64,000 nucleotides of DNA from Kriegella aquimaris (GCF_900103215.1 NZ_FNGV01000007.1:1-64000), one strand, 5' to 3'; positions 36,988 through 46,844 are shown, counted from the first letter of the stretch. Made by a program: numbers and translations. The notes: generated by a model not told the origin, from the sequence alone.

Positions 36988-38328
36988 TCACTCATTGAAT
37001 TTCAGCGCATACAAATCGGCTTCTTTCAAGGTTATTTTTAGTTTAATGGTTCTGCCTTTGAGCGAAGAAAGGTCGGCAAGGTTCTTCCATGTTACCGTTC
37101 TTGAAATCTCGTCACCGATTAGTTTTTCGGAAATAGCATCCGTCACATTTGGTATCGGATTGTTGGCAGCATCTAGTATTTCGATAAAAACATAACCACC
37201 GGCAGTGGTAGAATAGTTGATTTCGAGATTGTTGCCTTTCAATCGCAAAGGCTTGGTGATAAAAAAACCTTCCTCGAAGTTTGAACTAACGGATGCAAAC
37301 CCATCCATACGAATTTTGTACAAACTATTCCGGGCGAAAATGCCCATATACATTGTGTCTAGAGGTACGACGTTCAACGTAACATTGTTGGACCGGTTGC
37401 CCCATCTTTCCGGCATAAGTCCGGGCCGAATAAAAGCTTCTTTGAATGTTCGGTTAAACGTCAGGCCATTCCTCGAATTCATAAAAACGATGTCGGTAGA
37501 ATTGCTGCGGTCGGGGAAAAAGCGCGTGGCCAAAGCGATATACAAGTGAGGTGCCCTAAAATAGGGTTGCGTACCGGAAGTATATAAATGCTCTCCGGGA
37601 AGGTTGGGAAAGATGTTTACCGGTTCACTCCAATGGATAAAATCTGGGGAGGTTGTTCGGGCAAAAGACCTCAGACCGTTAATCGACCTTCTGAAATAAC
37701 AAACATATTGGTTTTCGAATTCAGACCAAAATGCGACGTTCTGAGAATCGAATGCATAATATTCAGGATTATTTTTTATGATGGGCGCCTCTTGATATTT
37801 TTCAAACGTGATACCATCGTCTGAATAAAAATAATAGAGTCCACCCGATGCCCTGGTGCCAGAAAGCGCTTTGTATTGGTGAGTCGCATTCGGGTTTGTA
37901 TCTTTAAAAGGCGTGAAATTATGATTAAAAGGAGGGTCGTAAGATATGTAGTTTGTAATACTGTCATTGAGGCCGGTAGGTTCTTCTTGCCAATTATATC
38001 CGTCGTTACTGATGGCACTTTTAGTTATTTCCCCTAGGTTGCCATCGTACCCTTCGCCTTTATAAAAAGCTAGGATATCCCGAAAATAGATTCTGTAAAG
38101 ACTATCAGTTTTGATGATGGTTTGGTAATAGCCGTTGGGTATGTTCGTACTTTGTACTTCTTGGGGCTTATTCAATTTAAAGGCCAAACCATTGATGCTG
38201 TCGACAAGATGGTGGTCGACAAACAATTCCCGTTGTAAACCGATATCGATAACTTCTTGGGAATAGGAGGTTTTAAAAGCAGTGAAGCATACAAGTAAAA
38301 TAAGGCGGCAAAGGTGCTTGGAAATCAT
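36988..38328 (-). CDS. Secreted five-bladed beta-propeller protein (GH32/GH43-like fold), function unknown
   Basis: 446 aa with a signal peptide (to about residue 23, ...KTSYSQ). Repeated blade-like stretches such as YYFYSDDGITFEKYQEAP, RTTSPDFIHWSEPVN and FMNSRNGLTFNRTF resemble the repeats of GH32/GH43 and sialidase-type propellers. The C-terminal ~100 residues form a separate beta-sandwich (LEINYSTTAGGYVFIEILD). I cannot identify the catalytic acid triad with confidence. It may act on a plant or algal glycan in the periplasm or outside the cell; it stands alone without other glycan genes. Confidence 0.65.
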   Translation of the reverse strand: MISKHLCRLILLVCFTAFKTSYSQEVIDIGLQRELFVDHHLVDSINGLAFKLNKPQEVQSTNIPNGYYQTIIKTDSLYRIYFRDILAFYKGEGYDGNLGEITKSAISNDGYNWQEEPTGLNDSITNYISYDPPFNHNFTPFKDTNPNATHQYKALSGTRASGGLYYFYSDDGITFEKYQEAPIIKNNPEYYAFDSQNVAFWSEFENQYVCYFRRSINGLRSFARTTSPDFIHWSEPVNIFPNLPGEHLYTSGTQPYFRAPHLYIALATRFFPDRSNSTDIVFMNSRNGLTFNRTFKEAFIRPGLMPERWGNRSNNVTLNVVPLDTMYMGIFARNSLYKIRMDGFASVSSNFEEGFFITKPLRLKGNNLEINYSTTAGGYVFIEILDAANNPIPNVTDAISEKLIGDEISRTVTWKNLADLSSLKGRTIKLKITLKEADLYALKFNE

Positions 38329-38471
38329 TGATTTTTATTGAATATTCCTATAATTTATGATTTTAAATGTACGTTTTAAAAGCTAAAAATACATAGCGGC
38401 ATATCAAAAAAGCGATTGGTTTCAGATTAGAAACCAATCGCTAAATTTGTTGTACAAAATGGTACAATGTT

Positions 38472-38984
38472 TTATTTCGTATAGGCGCCCGAAGAATACG
38501 TCAATTCATAGCTATGCGTATAGATTTCGAATACAATACCGAAAGGATCTTCTACATAACACATTTTATAAGGCTTGTCATTGGGGTAGTATTCTCGAAT
38601 CGGCATGCGTTGTTTACCGCCATAAGACACGATTTGGGCAATAAGATCCTCAATATTGGGGTCCTGAATGCAGAAATGAAAAAGCCCGGTGTTGAACGGG
38701 TTAAATTCTGGGGCTTCTTTTACGCCGTGAGGAAATGAAAATAATTCTATGCCAATTCCGTCGGAGGTTGCCAAATGCGCAATTTCGAACGTCTCCCAAT
38801 CTTCACCAAAAACGTCGATACACATTTGCCCGATGGCCGTCTCTTTTTCTTTTTTAACTTTCGATGGCTCCATGATGACGTACCATCCCATTACCTCTGA
38901 ATAGAATTTTACGGCAGCTGTAATATTCGGTACGGTAATGCCAATATGTGAAAATGACTTCGGATACGCTTTACTCTTTTTCAT
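38472..38984 (-). CDS. VOC-superfamily (glyoxalase/dioxygenase-like) protein
   Basis: 170 aa from the ATG at 38984. An in-frame ATG at 39026 would add 14 residues, but it lies inside the long inverted repeat 39026-39064, so 38984 is preferred. VOC modules: FSHIGITVPNITAAVKFYSEVMG and LFHFCIQDPNIEDLIAQI; metal-ligand candidates are the first His, Glu in IGIELF, the His of LFHF and Glu in IVFEIYTHSYE. It is divergent from an HxlR repressor, the usual arrangement for a xenobiotic or aldehyde response pair. Substrate unknown. Confidence 0.8.
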   Translation of the reverse strand: MKKSKAYPKSFSHIGITVPNITAAVKFYSEVMGWYVIMEPSKVKKEKETAIGQMCIDVFGEDWETFEIAHLATSDGIGIELFSFPHGVKEAPEFNPFNTGLFHFCIQDPNIEDLIAQIVSYGGKQRMPIREYYPNDKPYKMCYVEDPFGIVFEIYTHSYELTYSSGAYTK

Positions 38985-39025
38985 AGTGTATATTTCAGAG
39001 GACGAAATTAACCTATATTTGCCCA

Positions 39026-39064
39026 TTAGGCAATAACTTACTTAAAAGTACTATAGTTGCCTAA
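39026..39064. promoter_or_regulatory. Long inverted repeat, probable HxlR operator
   Basis: TTAGGCAA (39026-39033) is mirrored by TTGCCTAA (39057-39064); the inner bases are partly symmetric too (AACTTACTT and AAGTACTATAGT). It lies in the intergenic region between the VOC gene and the HxlR gene and overlaps the region just after a TATATTTG element (39014-39021). Two half-sites spaced about three helical turns suit a dimer-of-dimers or looped HxlR binding. Confidence 0.6.
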
Positions 39065-39104
39065 AAGAGTAAAATATACATTATCAATTAGTTATAGGTG
39101 GTAA

Positions 39105-39416
39105 ATGACCAAAAATAAGTGTCCTCTAAATTATACCATGAGTTTGATCGGAACAAAATGGAAGCCCTTGGTCTTATTTCATTTGTTGGAAGGACCGTTG
39201 CGGTCTGGTGTATTGCAGAAAAAAGTGCCTGAAATTTCGAATAAGATGTTTACCCAAACTGTACGGGAATTGGAGACATACGGACTCATTTCTCGAAAAG
39301 TTTTTCCTGTCGTACCACCCAAAGTGGAATATCGATTAAGTGCTCGAGGAAAATCGTTGGGACCAATTTTACAAAGTTTGGATCAGTGGGGTTTTGAAGA
39401 TTGTGGTCTATCCTAA
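39105..39416 (+). CDS. HxlR-family winged-helix regulator
   Basis: 103 aa, the usual HxlR length. Signature stretches are CPLNYTMSLIGTKWKPLVLFHLLEG and ISNKMFTQTVRELETYGLISRKVFPVVPPKVEYRLSARG. Cys6 occupies the thiol-sensor position of HypR/QorR-type relatives, so thiol stress or an electrophile may be the signal. It is divergent from the VOC gene with a 39-bp inverted repeat between them. Confidence 0.92.
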   Translation: MTKNKCPLNYTMSLIGTKWKPLVLFHLLEGPLRSGVLQKKVPEISNKMFTQTVRELETYGLISRKVFPVVPPKVEYRLSARGKSLGPILQSLDQWGFEDCGLS

Positions 39417-39538
39417 AATGATAAGGTTAGATTTCAAATGGGGAAACCCGAAACATCATTTTGGGGTAATTGAAATATGGCTAATAGCTTTGTAAAACTA
39501 AGCTATCTCTTTTATGGCATACATTCGGCAGGCAAGGT

Positions 39539-41188
39539 TTATTCCATTTCACTTACCTTTTTAAGTGCTTTTTTAATGTCTTTCACCACATATTCCTTTT
39601 CTAAAATGGAGAACATATCATTCTTCTTAAAGTCCTTTTTTAAATCTTCATTAATACCCGAAATAATTACTTTTATTCCTCTTGCTTTAAATGTTTTAAC
39701 GATTTCTTTCACACTCTGATAACCTGTGGCATCAATTAGCGGAACGTAGCGCATTCTTAAAATAATGACTTTAGGTTGTAAATGTGTATTGGTGACCGTT
39801 TCTTGAAATTGTCTTGCGGCTCCAAAAAATAGGGGTCCGTTTATTTCATACAAAAGCACATTTTTGGGTACATCTATTAATTCTTCATCAAACAGATTTT
39901 CTTCGTCTTTTGTTTCAGCCGTTATATTCTGAATATGAACAGATTCACTCATTCGTTTCATAAACATAAAGCTTGCTAGCACCATTCCGATTTCTATTGC
40001 AATGACCAAATCAAAAATTACGGTTAAAAAGAAAGTGGTCAGTAAAATAATAATGTCCATTCTATTTCCTTTTAAAATGGATTTGAATTGACCAATTTCA
40101 CTCATATGATAGGCAATAACCACCAATATTCCCGCAAGACAAGAAAGCGGTATTAATTTGGCGTAAGGAGCAAATAATAGCATTATCGCCAATAAAACCA
40201 AACTGTGTACAATGCCGGCTATCGGAGTGCGTCCGCCATTTTTGACGTTGGTAGCTGTTCTTGCAATAGCTCCCGTGGCTGGGATCCCTCCAAATAATGC
40301 GGATACAATATTGGCGCCTCCCATAGCTATGAGCTCCATATTCGAACGATGTTTTCCCCCGATCATCGAATCTGAGACTACTGCCGAAAGCAGCGATTCA
40401 ATACTACCCAATATAGCGATTGCAAAGGCGGGTTGTATCAATGCCTGAATGGTGTCAAAGTTTACATTCGGTATATGCGGTAAATCAAAATGGTTGGGGA
40501 TTTCCCCAAAATTACTTTCTATGGTGTCGACCGGAATATTAAATACATTTACGACAATAGTGGATAATAGAATAGCAACGATCGATCCCGGAATTTTTTT
40601 CACCAATTTCTGAAAATATATGGTTATGAGAATAGTACCAATGGCAATTGAAACGGCATACCAATTTATGTGACTGAAATTCTCAAAATACATAATCCAC
40701 TTATCTATAAAATCAGCAGGAACCTTAGCGATTTGAAGTCCGAAAAAATCATTGATCTGTGATGAAAAGATAATTAAGGCGATGCCACTGGTAAAACCGA
40801 CAATTAGGGAATACGGAATAAATTTCAGCAAATTACCAAGACGCAAAAGTCCCATTCCTATCATTAAAAACCCCGCTAAGAATGTAGCTATAATCAACCC
40901 ATCTATTCCATGCAATTGAATTACGCCATAGACTATTACAATAAATGCGCCTGTCGGACCTCCAATTTGAACTCTGCTACCACCGAAAGTCGAGATGATA
41001 ATCCCTGCGATTATGGCCGTTATGATTCCTTTTTCTGGAGAAACCCCGGATGCTATGGCAAAAGCGATTGCTAATGGTAATGCCACTATGCCTACAATCA
41101 ATCCTGAAAGAATGTCTTTTGTGAGGGTTTCCTTAGATATCCCTTGTTTTAAGAGAGAGAATAGTTTAGGTGTAAATTCTTTTTTCAT
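39539..41188 (-). CDS. SulP-family anion transporter with STAS domain
   Basis: 549 aa. About 12-14 membrane helices fill residues 25-410 (signature QIGGPTGAFIVIVYG and GGIPATGAIARTATN), and the STAS domain lies at about 440-545 (LLYEINGPLFFGAARQF; PLIDATGYQSVKEIV). SulP proteins carry sulfate, bicarbonate or dicarboxylates; the substrate cannot be told from sequence. It follows a dicarboxylate symporter gene by 26 bp, so co-transport of organic acids or bicarbonate is plausible. Confidence 0.9.
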   Translation of the reverse strand: MKKEFTPKLFSLLKQGISKETLTKDILSGLIVGIVALPLAIAFAIASGVSPEKGIITAIIAGIIISTFGGSRVQIGGPTGAFIVIVYGVIQLHGIDGLIIATFLAGFLMIGMGLLRLGNLLKFIPYSLIVGFTSGIALIIFSSQINDFFGLQIAKVPADFIDKWIMYFENFSHINWYAVSIAIGTILITIYFQKLVKKIPGSIVAILLSTIVVNVFNIPVDTIESNFGEIPNHFDLPHIPNVNFDTIQALIQPAFAIAILGSIESLLSAVVSDSMIGGKHRSNMELIAMGGANIVSALFGGIPATGAIARTATNVKNGGRTPIAGIVHSLVLLAIMLLFAPYAKLIPLSCLAGILVVIAYHMSEIGQFKSILKGNRMDIIILLTTFFLTVIFDLVIAIEIGMVLASFMFMKRMSESVHIQNITAETKDEENLFDEELIDVPKNVLLYEINGPLFFGAARQFQETVTNTHLQPKVIILRMRYVPLIDATGYQSVKEIVKTFKARGIKVIISGINEDLKKDFKKNDMFSILEKEYVVKDIKKALKKVSEME

Positions 41189-41214
41189 TATTTGTTTGAT
41201 AGATTACGGTTTGG

Positions 41215-42594
41215 CTAAACTGCATTTTGAATTTTAGGTTTAGTTGTAATGGTTGTAGTATTTGATAGGGTACCATAAAACTTGTTGAAAATCATGCATG
41301 CCGTTAAATCTCCAGTTACGTTCACTGCTGTTCTAAACATCCCCAAAATACGGTCTATTCCAATTATGACGATTAGACCGTCAATTGGGATACCTGAACT
41401 CTGCAATACGGACGCCAGAATAATAACTCCACCGCCGGGAATGGCAGGTGTTCCTATTGAAGCAGCTACCACCGTAAAGGTGATTAATATGAGGTTCATT
41501 AAAGACAGTTCAATACCATAGGCCTGTGCCATAAATATGGTTGTGACGCATTGAAATAATGCAGTACCATCCATATTTATTGTAGCTCCAACCGGAATAA
41601 CAAAATCGCTGATATTGGAGGATACACCTAACTTTTCATCGGCTGTTTTCATCGAAATAGGCATAACTGCAGCTGAACTGGCGGTAGAAAATGCCAAAAG
41701 TTGTGGTTCGCGTATCGCTCGTAAAAATTTGAAAGGATTTTTCTTAACGACCAGTAAGACCAGCACTAGGTAGAATATCATTAAGAGTATTAGGCCCGTT
41801 ATCACCACTACCATATAGTACCCCAAACCAAGGAATATGTCAATACCGGTTCTGGATAGCAAAGCTGCCATTAGGCCAAATACGGCATATGGCACGAGAA
41901 GCATTGCCCATGATACCACAATCATGCAAATTTTCTGAATGGCTTCAGTAAAATTAATAATAGGTCTCGCCTTTTCATTCTCCAGCTGGGTAATTGCGAC
42001 ACCAATTATGATGGTAAAAATAACAACGCCCAACATTTCTCCCGTCAAAATTGATTCTAGCGGATTATTTGGGATGAGGTTTGAAATAGTAGCTGGGATG
42101 TTTTCTATGAGATTTGGCGCCTCAGTAGATACCGATTGTTCTGCACTGCTATTAGGAAAACCACCCAATTTATAAATATATTCCCCCGGTTTCAAAACAA
42201 GGGTGATTAGCAAACCGATGATAATGGAAATAGCCGTTGTGAAAACAAAATACAATAGCAGTCTCAAGCCAAAGGTTTTCAAGTTATCTGTTGTGTTTCC
42301 TACAATTCCCGATATTATTGAGGCAAATATCAATGGGATCATAATCATTTGAACCAATCTCATAAAAATTTGGCCAGGCAGGTCAAGCCAATTGGCTAGT
42401 TCTAAACTCAATACTTCAGAAACCAATCCTGTAGTCGGGTTGAGAAGAACTCCCAAGCCAGCTCCTAAAATCAGTCCGATGATTACTTTGAGCCATAGGC
42501 GACCTTTTACCAAGTGATCTAAGTGAATTGATAGTTTATTAAGGGATCTGATTTCTAGCATGGTGTCATGATGTACTTTATGGTTTGCCAACAA
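41215..42594 (-). CDS. Dicarboxylate/amino-acid:cation symporter (DAACS)
   Basis: 459-aa glutamate-transporter-fold protein. Eight membrane helices and two hairpins are visible; the substrate-site signatures are STASSAAVMPISMKTAD (serine-rich HP1), INMDGTALFQC (TM7) and AIPGGGVIILASVLQSSGIP (HP2). It imports C4-dicarboxylates or glutamate with Na+ or H+. The start is uncertain: a second ATG lies 33 bp downstream (42561). It is first in a pair with the SulP transporter. No TGAY-N4-RTCA site lies upstream. Confidence 0.9.
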   Translation of the reverse strand: MLANHKVHHDTMLEIRSLNKLSIHLDHLVKGRLWLKVIIGLILGAGLGVLLNPTTGLVSEVLSLELANWLDLPGQIFMRLVQMIMIPLIFASIISGIVGNTTDNLKTFGLRLLLYFVFTTAISIIIGLLITLVLKPGEYIYKLGGFPNSSAEQSVSTEAPNLIENIPATISNLIPNNPLESILTGEMLGVVIFTIIIGVAITQLENEKARPIINFTEAIQKICMIVVSWAMLLVPYAVFGLMAALLSRTGIDIFLGLGYYMVVVITGLILLMIFYLVLVLLVVKKNPFKFLRAIREPQLLAFSTASSAAVMPISMKTADEKLGVSSNISDFVIPVGATINMDGTALFQCVTTIFMAQAYGIELSLMNLILITFTVVAASIGTPAIPGGGVIILASVLQSSGIPIDGLIVIIGIDRILGMFRTAVNVTGDLTACMIFNKFYGTLSNTTTITTKPKIQNAV

Positions 42595-42713
42595 TTGGAA
42601 TTAGTCGTTAGCGTTATATTCATTAGGATAAATGTTTACAAAGCGATAGTATTTTTTTAAATTTCAGAGTCACAAATAATAGCAATTTATTGAAGTTCAA
42701 AACGTGGGCAGTT

Positions 42714-43904
42714 TTACTGGTCAGAACTGATACTGTATACCTGTCGTGCGATTTCCAACTCTTCATCAGTCGGTACGACCAAGACTTTTACTTTTGAATC
42801 AGCTGTATTGATTTCTCGCAGTTTTTTGGATTTCGTGGTATTTTTTTTGTCATCCAGCGTGATACCGAGATAATTCATGTCGGTACATACTAATTTTCGA
42901 ATGACACTTGAATTTTCCCCGATACCTGCGGTAAAAACGATGGCATCTAGGCCATTGAGAACGGCAGTATAAGCGCCAATATATTTTTTAATACGGTAGG
43001 CATTCATTTCCAAGGCCAATTGACATGCGGTATTCCCGTTTTCTGCATCTTTTTGAATATCGCGCAAGTCGGTAAACCCGGTCAAAGCAAGCATACCGCT
43101 ATGTTTAGTAAGTATTTTGTTGACTTCGGCCAACGAATAATCTAATGTATGCACCATATGAAAAATCAGCGAATGGTCGATATCCCCACTTCGAGAGCCC
43201 ATTATAAGTCCGTTTGCCGGGGCAAAGCCCATGCTGTGATCGATACTTTTTCCATTTTTAATTGCAGTCATACTACAGCCGTTGCCCAAATGTATGGTAA
43301 TCAATTTTGATTGTTTCAATTGTAGATGGGCGATAGTCTGCTCGGCGACATATTTATGGCTGGTTCCATGAAAACCATAGACTTGAATGCGGTGTTTTTT
43401 AAACAGTTCGTTGGGTATCGCATATTTTTTGGCCATTACGGGAATGGTGTGGTGAAAGGCGGTATCAAAAACGGCGAACTGTTTGGCACTTTCGAAAATT
43501 TCCTCAGCAATAGTAATACCTTCCAAATTATGGGGGTTGTGCAAAGGTGCCAACACCGAAAGTTCATGGATCTTATCTTTTACCGCTTGGGTAACGGCCG
43601 TTGTTTTTGAAAAGGAGTTTCCGCCATGTACGACCCGGTGGCCCATAAGGGCGATATCATCGGTATTTTTGATGACTCCTTGCCGAGGGTCCAATAACAG
43701 TTCGGCTATTGTTTTAAATCCCTCTTTATGGTCAGGTATGGCGGCTACCTTATTAATCGTTACAGTGTCGGTCTGATACCGAAGTATGGTATCGGTTTCA
43801 CCGATACGTTCGACCATACCGGTACAGATAACCAGCTCCGAGGGCATGGCCATCAATTGATATTTTATGGAAGAACTACCGGCATTTATGATGAGTATAT
43901 TCAT
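42714..43904 (-). CDS. ackA: Acetate kinase
   Basis: 396 aa, standard length. Signatures: ILIINAGSSSIKYQLM (N-terminal phosphate loop), GHRVVHGG, YGFHGTSHKYV, HLGNGCSMTAI, FTAGIGENSSVIR. It interconverts acetyl phosphate and ADP with acetate and ATP. It is the second gene of pta-ackA, 22 bp after pta. With Pta it gives ATP by overflow or fermentation when respiration is limited, which fits the island. Confidence 0.96.
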   Translation of the reverse strand: MNILIINAGSSSIKYQLMAMPSELVICTGMVERIGETDTILRYQTDTVTINKVAAIPDHKEGFKTIAELLLDPRQGVIKNTDDIALMGHRVVHGGNSFSKTTAVTQAVKDKIHELSVLAPLHNPHNLEGITIAEEIFESAKQFAVFDTAFHHTIPVMAKKYAIPNELFKKHRIQVYGFHGTSHKYVAEQTIAHLQLKQSKLITIHLGNGCSMTAIKNGKSIDHSMGFAPANGLIMGSRSGDIDHSLIFHMVHTLDYSLAEVNKILTKHSGMLALTGFTDLRDIQKDAENGNTACQLALEMNAYRIKKYIGAYTAVLNGLDAIVFTAGIGENSSVIRKLVCTDMNYLGITLDDKKNTTKSKKLREINTADSKVKVLVVPTDEELEIARQVYSISSDQ

Positions 43905-43926
43905 GCTTCTTTTTAGTGCTAAGAAA

Positions 43927-46020
43927 TTATAAACCTTGGGCTTGAATGGCGGTTATGATTACGGTATTGAAAATATCTTCTACGGTACAACCACGACTTA
44001 AATCGTTAACGGGTTTGTTCAAACCTTGCAACATGGGTCCGATGGCGAGAGCCCCTGTTTCCCGCTGTACGGCTTTATAGGTGTTGTTACCGGTATTGAG
44101 GTCAGGGAAAATAAAAACACTGGCCTGTCCGGCGACTTCTGAATCGGGCAATTTACTTTTACCCACCCCACTATCTACGGCAGCATCGTACTGGATTGGA
44201 CCTTCTACTTTAAGATCGGGGCGTTTTGTTTTGATGATTTCCGTGGCCTGGCGTACACGATCGACATCTTCACCTACGCCCGAAGCTCCCGACGAATAGG
44301 AAAGCATGGCGATTTTAGGTTCGATGCCGAAAGCAGCGCTCGTGGCGGCCGATGATATGGCAATTTCAGAAAGTTGTTCAGCCGTTGGGTTCGGATTGAT
44401 GGCACAATCACCAAAGATCGTGACTCGGTTGGGGAGGCACATAAAAAATACGGAGGAAACAATAGAAACCTCAGGCCTCGTTTTGATAAATTGAAGTGCG
44501 GGGCGTATCGTATGTTGCGTGGTGTGTACAGCTCCTGAGACCATACCATCGGCATGGCCTTTGTAGACCATCATGGTTCCGAAATAGGAGACATCTTCCA
44601 TTAAATCTTTGGCCATGGCCAGATTCACGTTTTTGTGTTTCCGTAGCTCGAACAGCGTAGTGGCATAATCCAAGAAATCGGGAGACTTGGTCGGGTCGAT
44701 AATAGTAATCGAATTAAGGTCGAGTCCCAAATCCAATTCTGCAATTTTTGCCCGTATTTGTTCAGGGTCTCCTAATAAAGTCAGGGTGACCGCTTCACTA
44801 TCCATTAGTTTTTTGGTAGCGATAAGAATGCGTTCGTCGGTACCTTCTGGCAATACGATATGTTTTTTGGCCGCTTTCGCCCTTTTTAGCAAGTTGTATT
44901 GGAACATTCTTGGGGTAATGCCTTCCGCTTTAAACGTTATGAGCCGTTGGGCCAGTTCGTTGGTAGGCACATGTCTTTCAAACTCCTGGATCGAAATATT
45001 AATTTTCTCCCTGTTTTCGGCATACATTCTGGGGCGAATGGTACCCATGCGGTTGGTGACGGAAAAAGTACCGCCCTTGACCGAAAGTATAGGAATGATA
45101 TCGGTAAGGCCTTCGATCAGTTTTATAATCGAATCTTCGGGCATAAGCCCGCCGGTAAGAACGATGCCGGATAGGCTGGGGTAGTTGGTGGAAGTATTCG
45201 CTTGTAGGGCACCTAAAATAATATCGGCACGGTCCCCGGGGGTGATGACCAAACATTCTTTTTTTAAATGGGTAATATAATTACGCAGTTGCATGGCACC
45301 CACACTAAAGGCCCCGACTTGGTTGTTCAAGAATTCGCTACCGAACAATATTTCGGCATCGAGCTCTTTGGCAATCTCTTTGACGGTCGGGCTTCCCAAC
45401 AGAGGATTTAAGGGAATGGCACCGATCAATATTTTGGTAGGTAGTTTCTTTCGAAGTCCAGAAATAACAAGGTCTACATTTTCAGGTTGCACTTTATTGG
45501 CAACGGTCATCAAGACTTCGACCCCTTTTTCCTTAAAAGAATCATAGGCCATATAAAGATTTCCGACCAACTCGTTCAACGTTTTGCCGGTTCCGCTGGC
45601 TATTATCACGGCCGGAATACCCAAATTTTTTGCGATAAGCACATTGATATCCCATTCAATGATGGCGCCTTCACCAGAAAAATCGGTTCCTTCCACCAAT
45701 ACAAAATCGAACCGATCTTCGATGGCCTTGTAGGTATGAATAATATGGCTCAGTATTTCATCATCCTTATCCATATTTTTTAGTTGAACCACTTGGCTTC
45801 GGGTATAGGCGTAAGCCTCTTCAAAGCTAAGGTCGACCTCAAAATGGGTCAATACCGTGTTGATATGGTTGTCGATAGTACCGTTTTCAAAATCGTCGAC
45901 TATAGGTCTGAAATAGCCCACTTTTGCGGTTTTTCCTAATAAGAGTTGCATCATTCCCAATGAAATGATCGATTTACCACTGTTGGGCTCAGTGGTGGCA
46001 ATATATATGGCTTTGCTCAT
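43927..46020 (-). CDS. pta: Phosphate acetyltransferase, long form
   Basis: 697 aa in three parts: a BioD-like P-loop domain at the N-terminus (IATTEPNSGKSIISLG), a DRTGG-type regulatory domain at about 215-330, and the catalytic PTA_PTB domain from about 370 (HIVLPEGTDERI; SSGASGVGEDVDRV; KLPDSEVAGQASVFIFPDLNTGN). It converts acetyl-CoA and phosphate to acetyl phosphate. It heads the operon with ackA. No convincing copy of the island operator lies upstream. Confidence 0.95.
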   Translation of the reverse strand: MSKAIYIATTEPNSGKSIISLGMMQLLLGKTAKVGYFRPIVDDFENGTIDNHINTVLTHFEVDLSFEEAYAYTRSQVVQLKNMDKDDEILSHIIHTYKAIEDRFDFVLVEGTDFSGEGAIIEWDINVLIAKNLGIPAVIIASGTGKTLNELVGNLYMAYDSFKEKGVEVLMTVANKVQPENVDLVISGLRKKLPTKILIGAIPLNPLLGSPTVKEIAKELDAEILFGSEFLNNQVGAFSVGAMQLRNYITHLKKECLVITPGDRADIILGALQANTSTNYPSLSGIVLTGGLMPEDSIIKLIEGLTDIIPILSVKGGTFSVTNRMGTIRPRMYAENREKINISIQEFERHVPTNELAQRLITFKAEGITPRMFQYNLLKRAKAAKKHIVLPEGTDERILIATKKLMDSEAVTLTLLGDPEQIRAKIAELDLGLDLNSITIIDPTKSPDFLDYATTLFELRKHKNVNLAMAKDLMEDVSYFGTMMVYKGHADGMVSGAVHTTQHTIRPALQFIKTRPEVSIVSSVFFMCLPNRVTIFGDCAINPNPTAEQLSEIAISSAATSAAFGIEPKIAMLSYSSGASGVGEDVDRVRQATEIIKTKRPDLKVEGPIQYDAAVDSGVGKSKLPDSEVAGQASVFIFPDLNTGNNTYKAVQRETGALAIGPMLQGLNKPVNDLSRGCTVEDIFNTVIITAIQAQGL

Positions 46021-46080
46021 AAGAAAATGTTTCCGTGATATAAATTTATAGGTTTTTGTGCAGTTTTAGCGAGACCCTAG

Positions 46081-46114
46081 AAAAACAGAAACAGGAAGCA
46101 TTGGCCTCCTGTTT
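46081..46114 (-). terminator. Probable intrinsic terminator of the PPOX gene
   Basis: AAACAGGA (46089-46096) and TCCTGTTT (46107-46114) form an 8-bp stem with 10-nt loop. On the minus strand the stem is followed by CTGTTTTTCT. It lies between the 3' end of the PPOX gene and the pta start. Confidence 0.55.
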
Positions 46115-46218
46115 GTCAGTAAGAAATAATTGGTAGCAAATCTTTTGTCGATTTTCAAGAAAAGCGTTGGTTCGACCATCGCACACATTTTGATAGAATG
46201 GAACTCTTGGTAGTTTTT

Positions 46219-46674
46219 CTAATGTTCGCGTAATTTTCCCACGATATCTCCTATTTTGATACGAAATACAACGGGTGGCGCTTCCGATTCAATTTTGGCG
46301 GAAAATTCACTGATAAATTTGGCATCATTCCCTTTGGTGCGGCTTAAGATGCTTTTTACACCTTCTGAAAACTCATGTAGCATGTGCTTTGCATCAATGC
46401 CTTCAAGCTCTTCGAAGGTACCGTGTACTTGAATAGATTGCCAATTGGATACCGAGTCAATTTTATTGACGCCCAAGACCACCGAAGGGTTTTTACGCAT
46501 GGCATCCAACTTATGACCAATCGAGGAATAACTGGTAATGGTATGGGTATCACTATCGTAATAGTAGGTGATGGGCACAATATACGGCGTGGAGCCTAAG
46601 ACATAGGCCAAGTACCCGACATAATTGTTTTTTAATAGTTCAATTCCCTCTTTTTCCTCTAAATTTCTTCTCAT
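46219..46674 (-). CDS. Pyridoxamine 5'-phosphate oxidase-like flavoprotein (NimA-type)
   Basis: 151-aa split-barrel FMN-binding protein. Typical stretches are LLKNNYVGYLAYVLGSTPYIVPITYYYD, ITSYSSIGHKLDAMRKNPSVVLGVN and WQSIQVHGTFEEL. Members reduce nitroimidazoles or bind flavin or F420; the in vivo reaction is unknown. Promoter evidence (TGACATTGGTCA plus a perfect TAGTTTTG) is among the clearest of the island regulon. Confidence 0.85.
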   Translation of the reverse strand: MRRNLEEKEGIELLKNNYVGYLAYVLGSTPYIVPITYYYDSDTHTITSYSSIGHKLDAMRKNPSVVLGVNKIDSVSNWQSIQVHGTFEELEGIDAKHMLHEFSEGVKSILSRTKGNDAKFISEFSAKIESEAPPVVFRIKIGDIVGKLREH

Positions 46675-46696
46675 GATGCCCTTTTTAAATCGTTTT

Positions 46697-46739
46697 CAAA
46701 ACTAAAGCTTGTTGAATCTAAAATACATGACATTGGTCA
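46697..46739 (-). promoter_or_regulatory. TGAY-N4-RTCA operator and promoter of the PPOX gene
   Basis: Palindrome TGACATTGGTCA at 46728-46739. The minus-strand -7 element TAGTTTTG (plus 46697-46704, 8 of 8) ends 36.5 bp from the palindrome centre. Confidence 0.8.
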
Positions 46740-46801
46740 GTTTTCAAATTTCATTTTGCTCTAAGTGTCCAAAAGAATAGTTTGAAAGAAATAGCTTTAT
46801 A

Positions 46802-46844
46802 TGACTTATGTCATCGTTTTTTACCTGTTAAATATAATACTTTG
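46802..46844 (+). promoter_or_regulatory. TGAY-N4-RTCA operator and promoter of the DUF6134-like gene
   Basis: Palindrome TGACTTATGTCA at 46802-46813. TACTTTG (46838-46844) ends exactly 36.5 bp from the centre, but TA and TTTG are one base closer than in the consensus. Confidence 0.6.

Noticed and set aside
46021-46083. A regulon promoter for pta-ackA
   Set aside because: TAAATTTA occurs at plus 46041-46048, but the sequence 36.5 bp away (AGACCCTAGAAA) is not a TGAY-N4-RTCA palindrome. Pta-AckA belongs to the island by content only.
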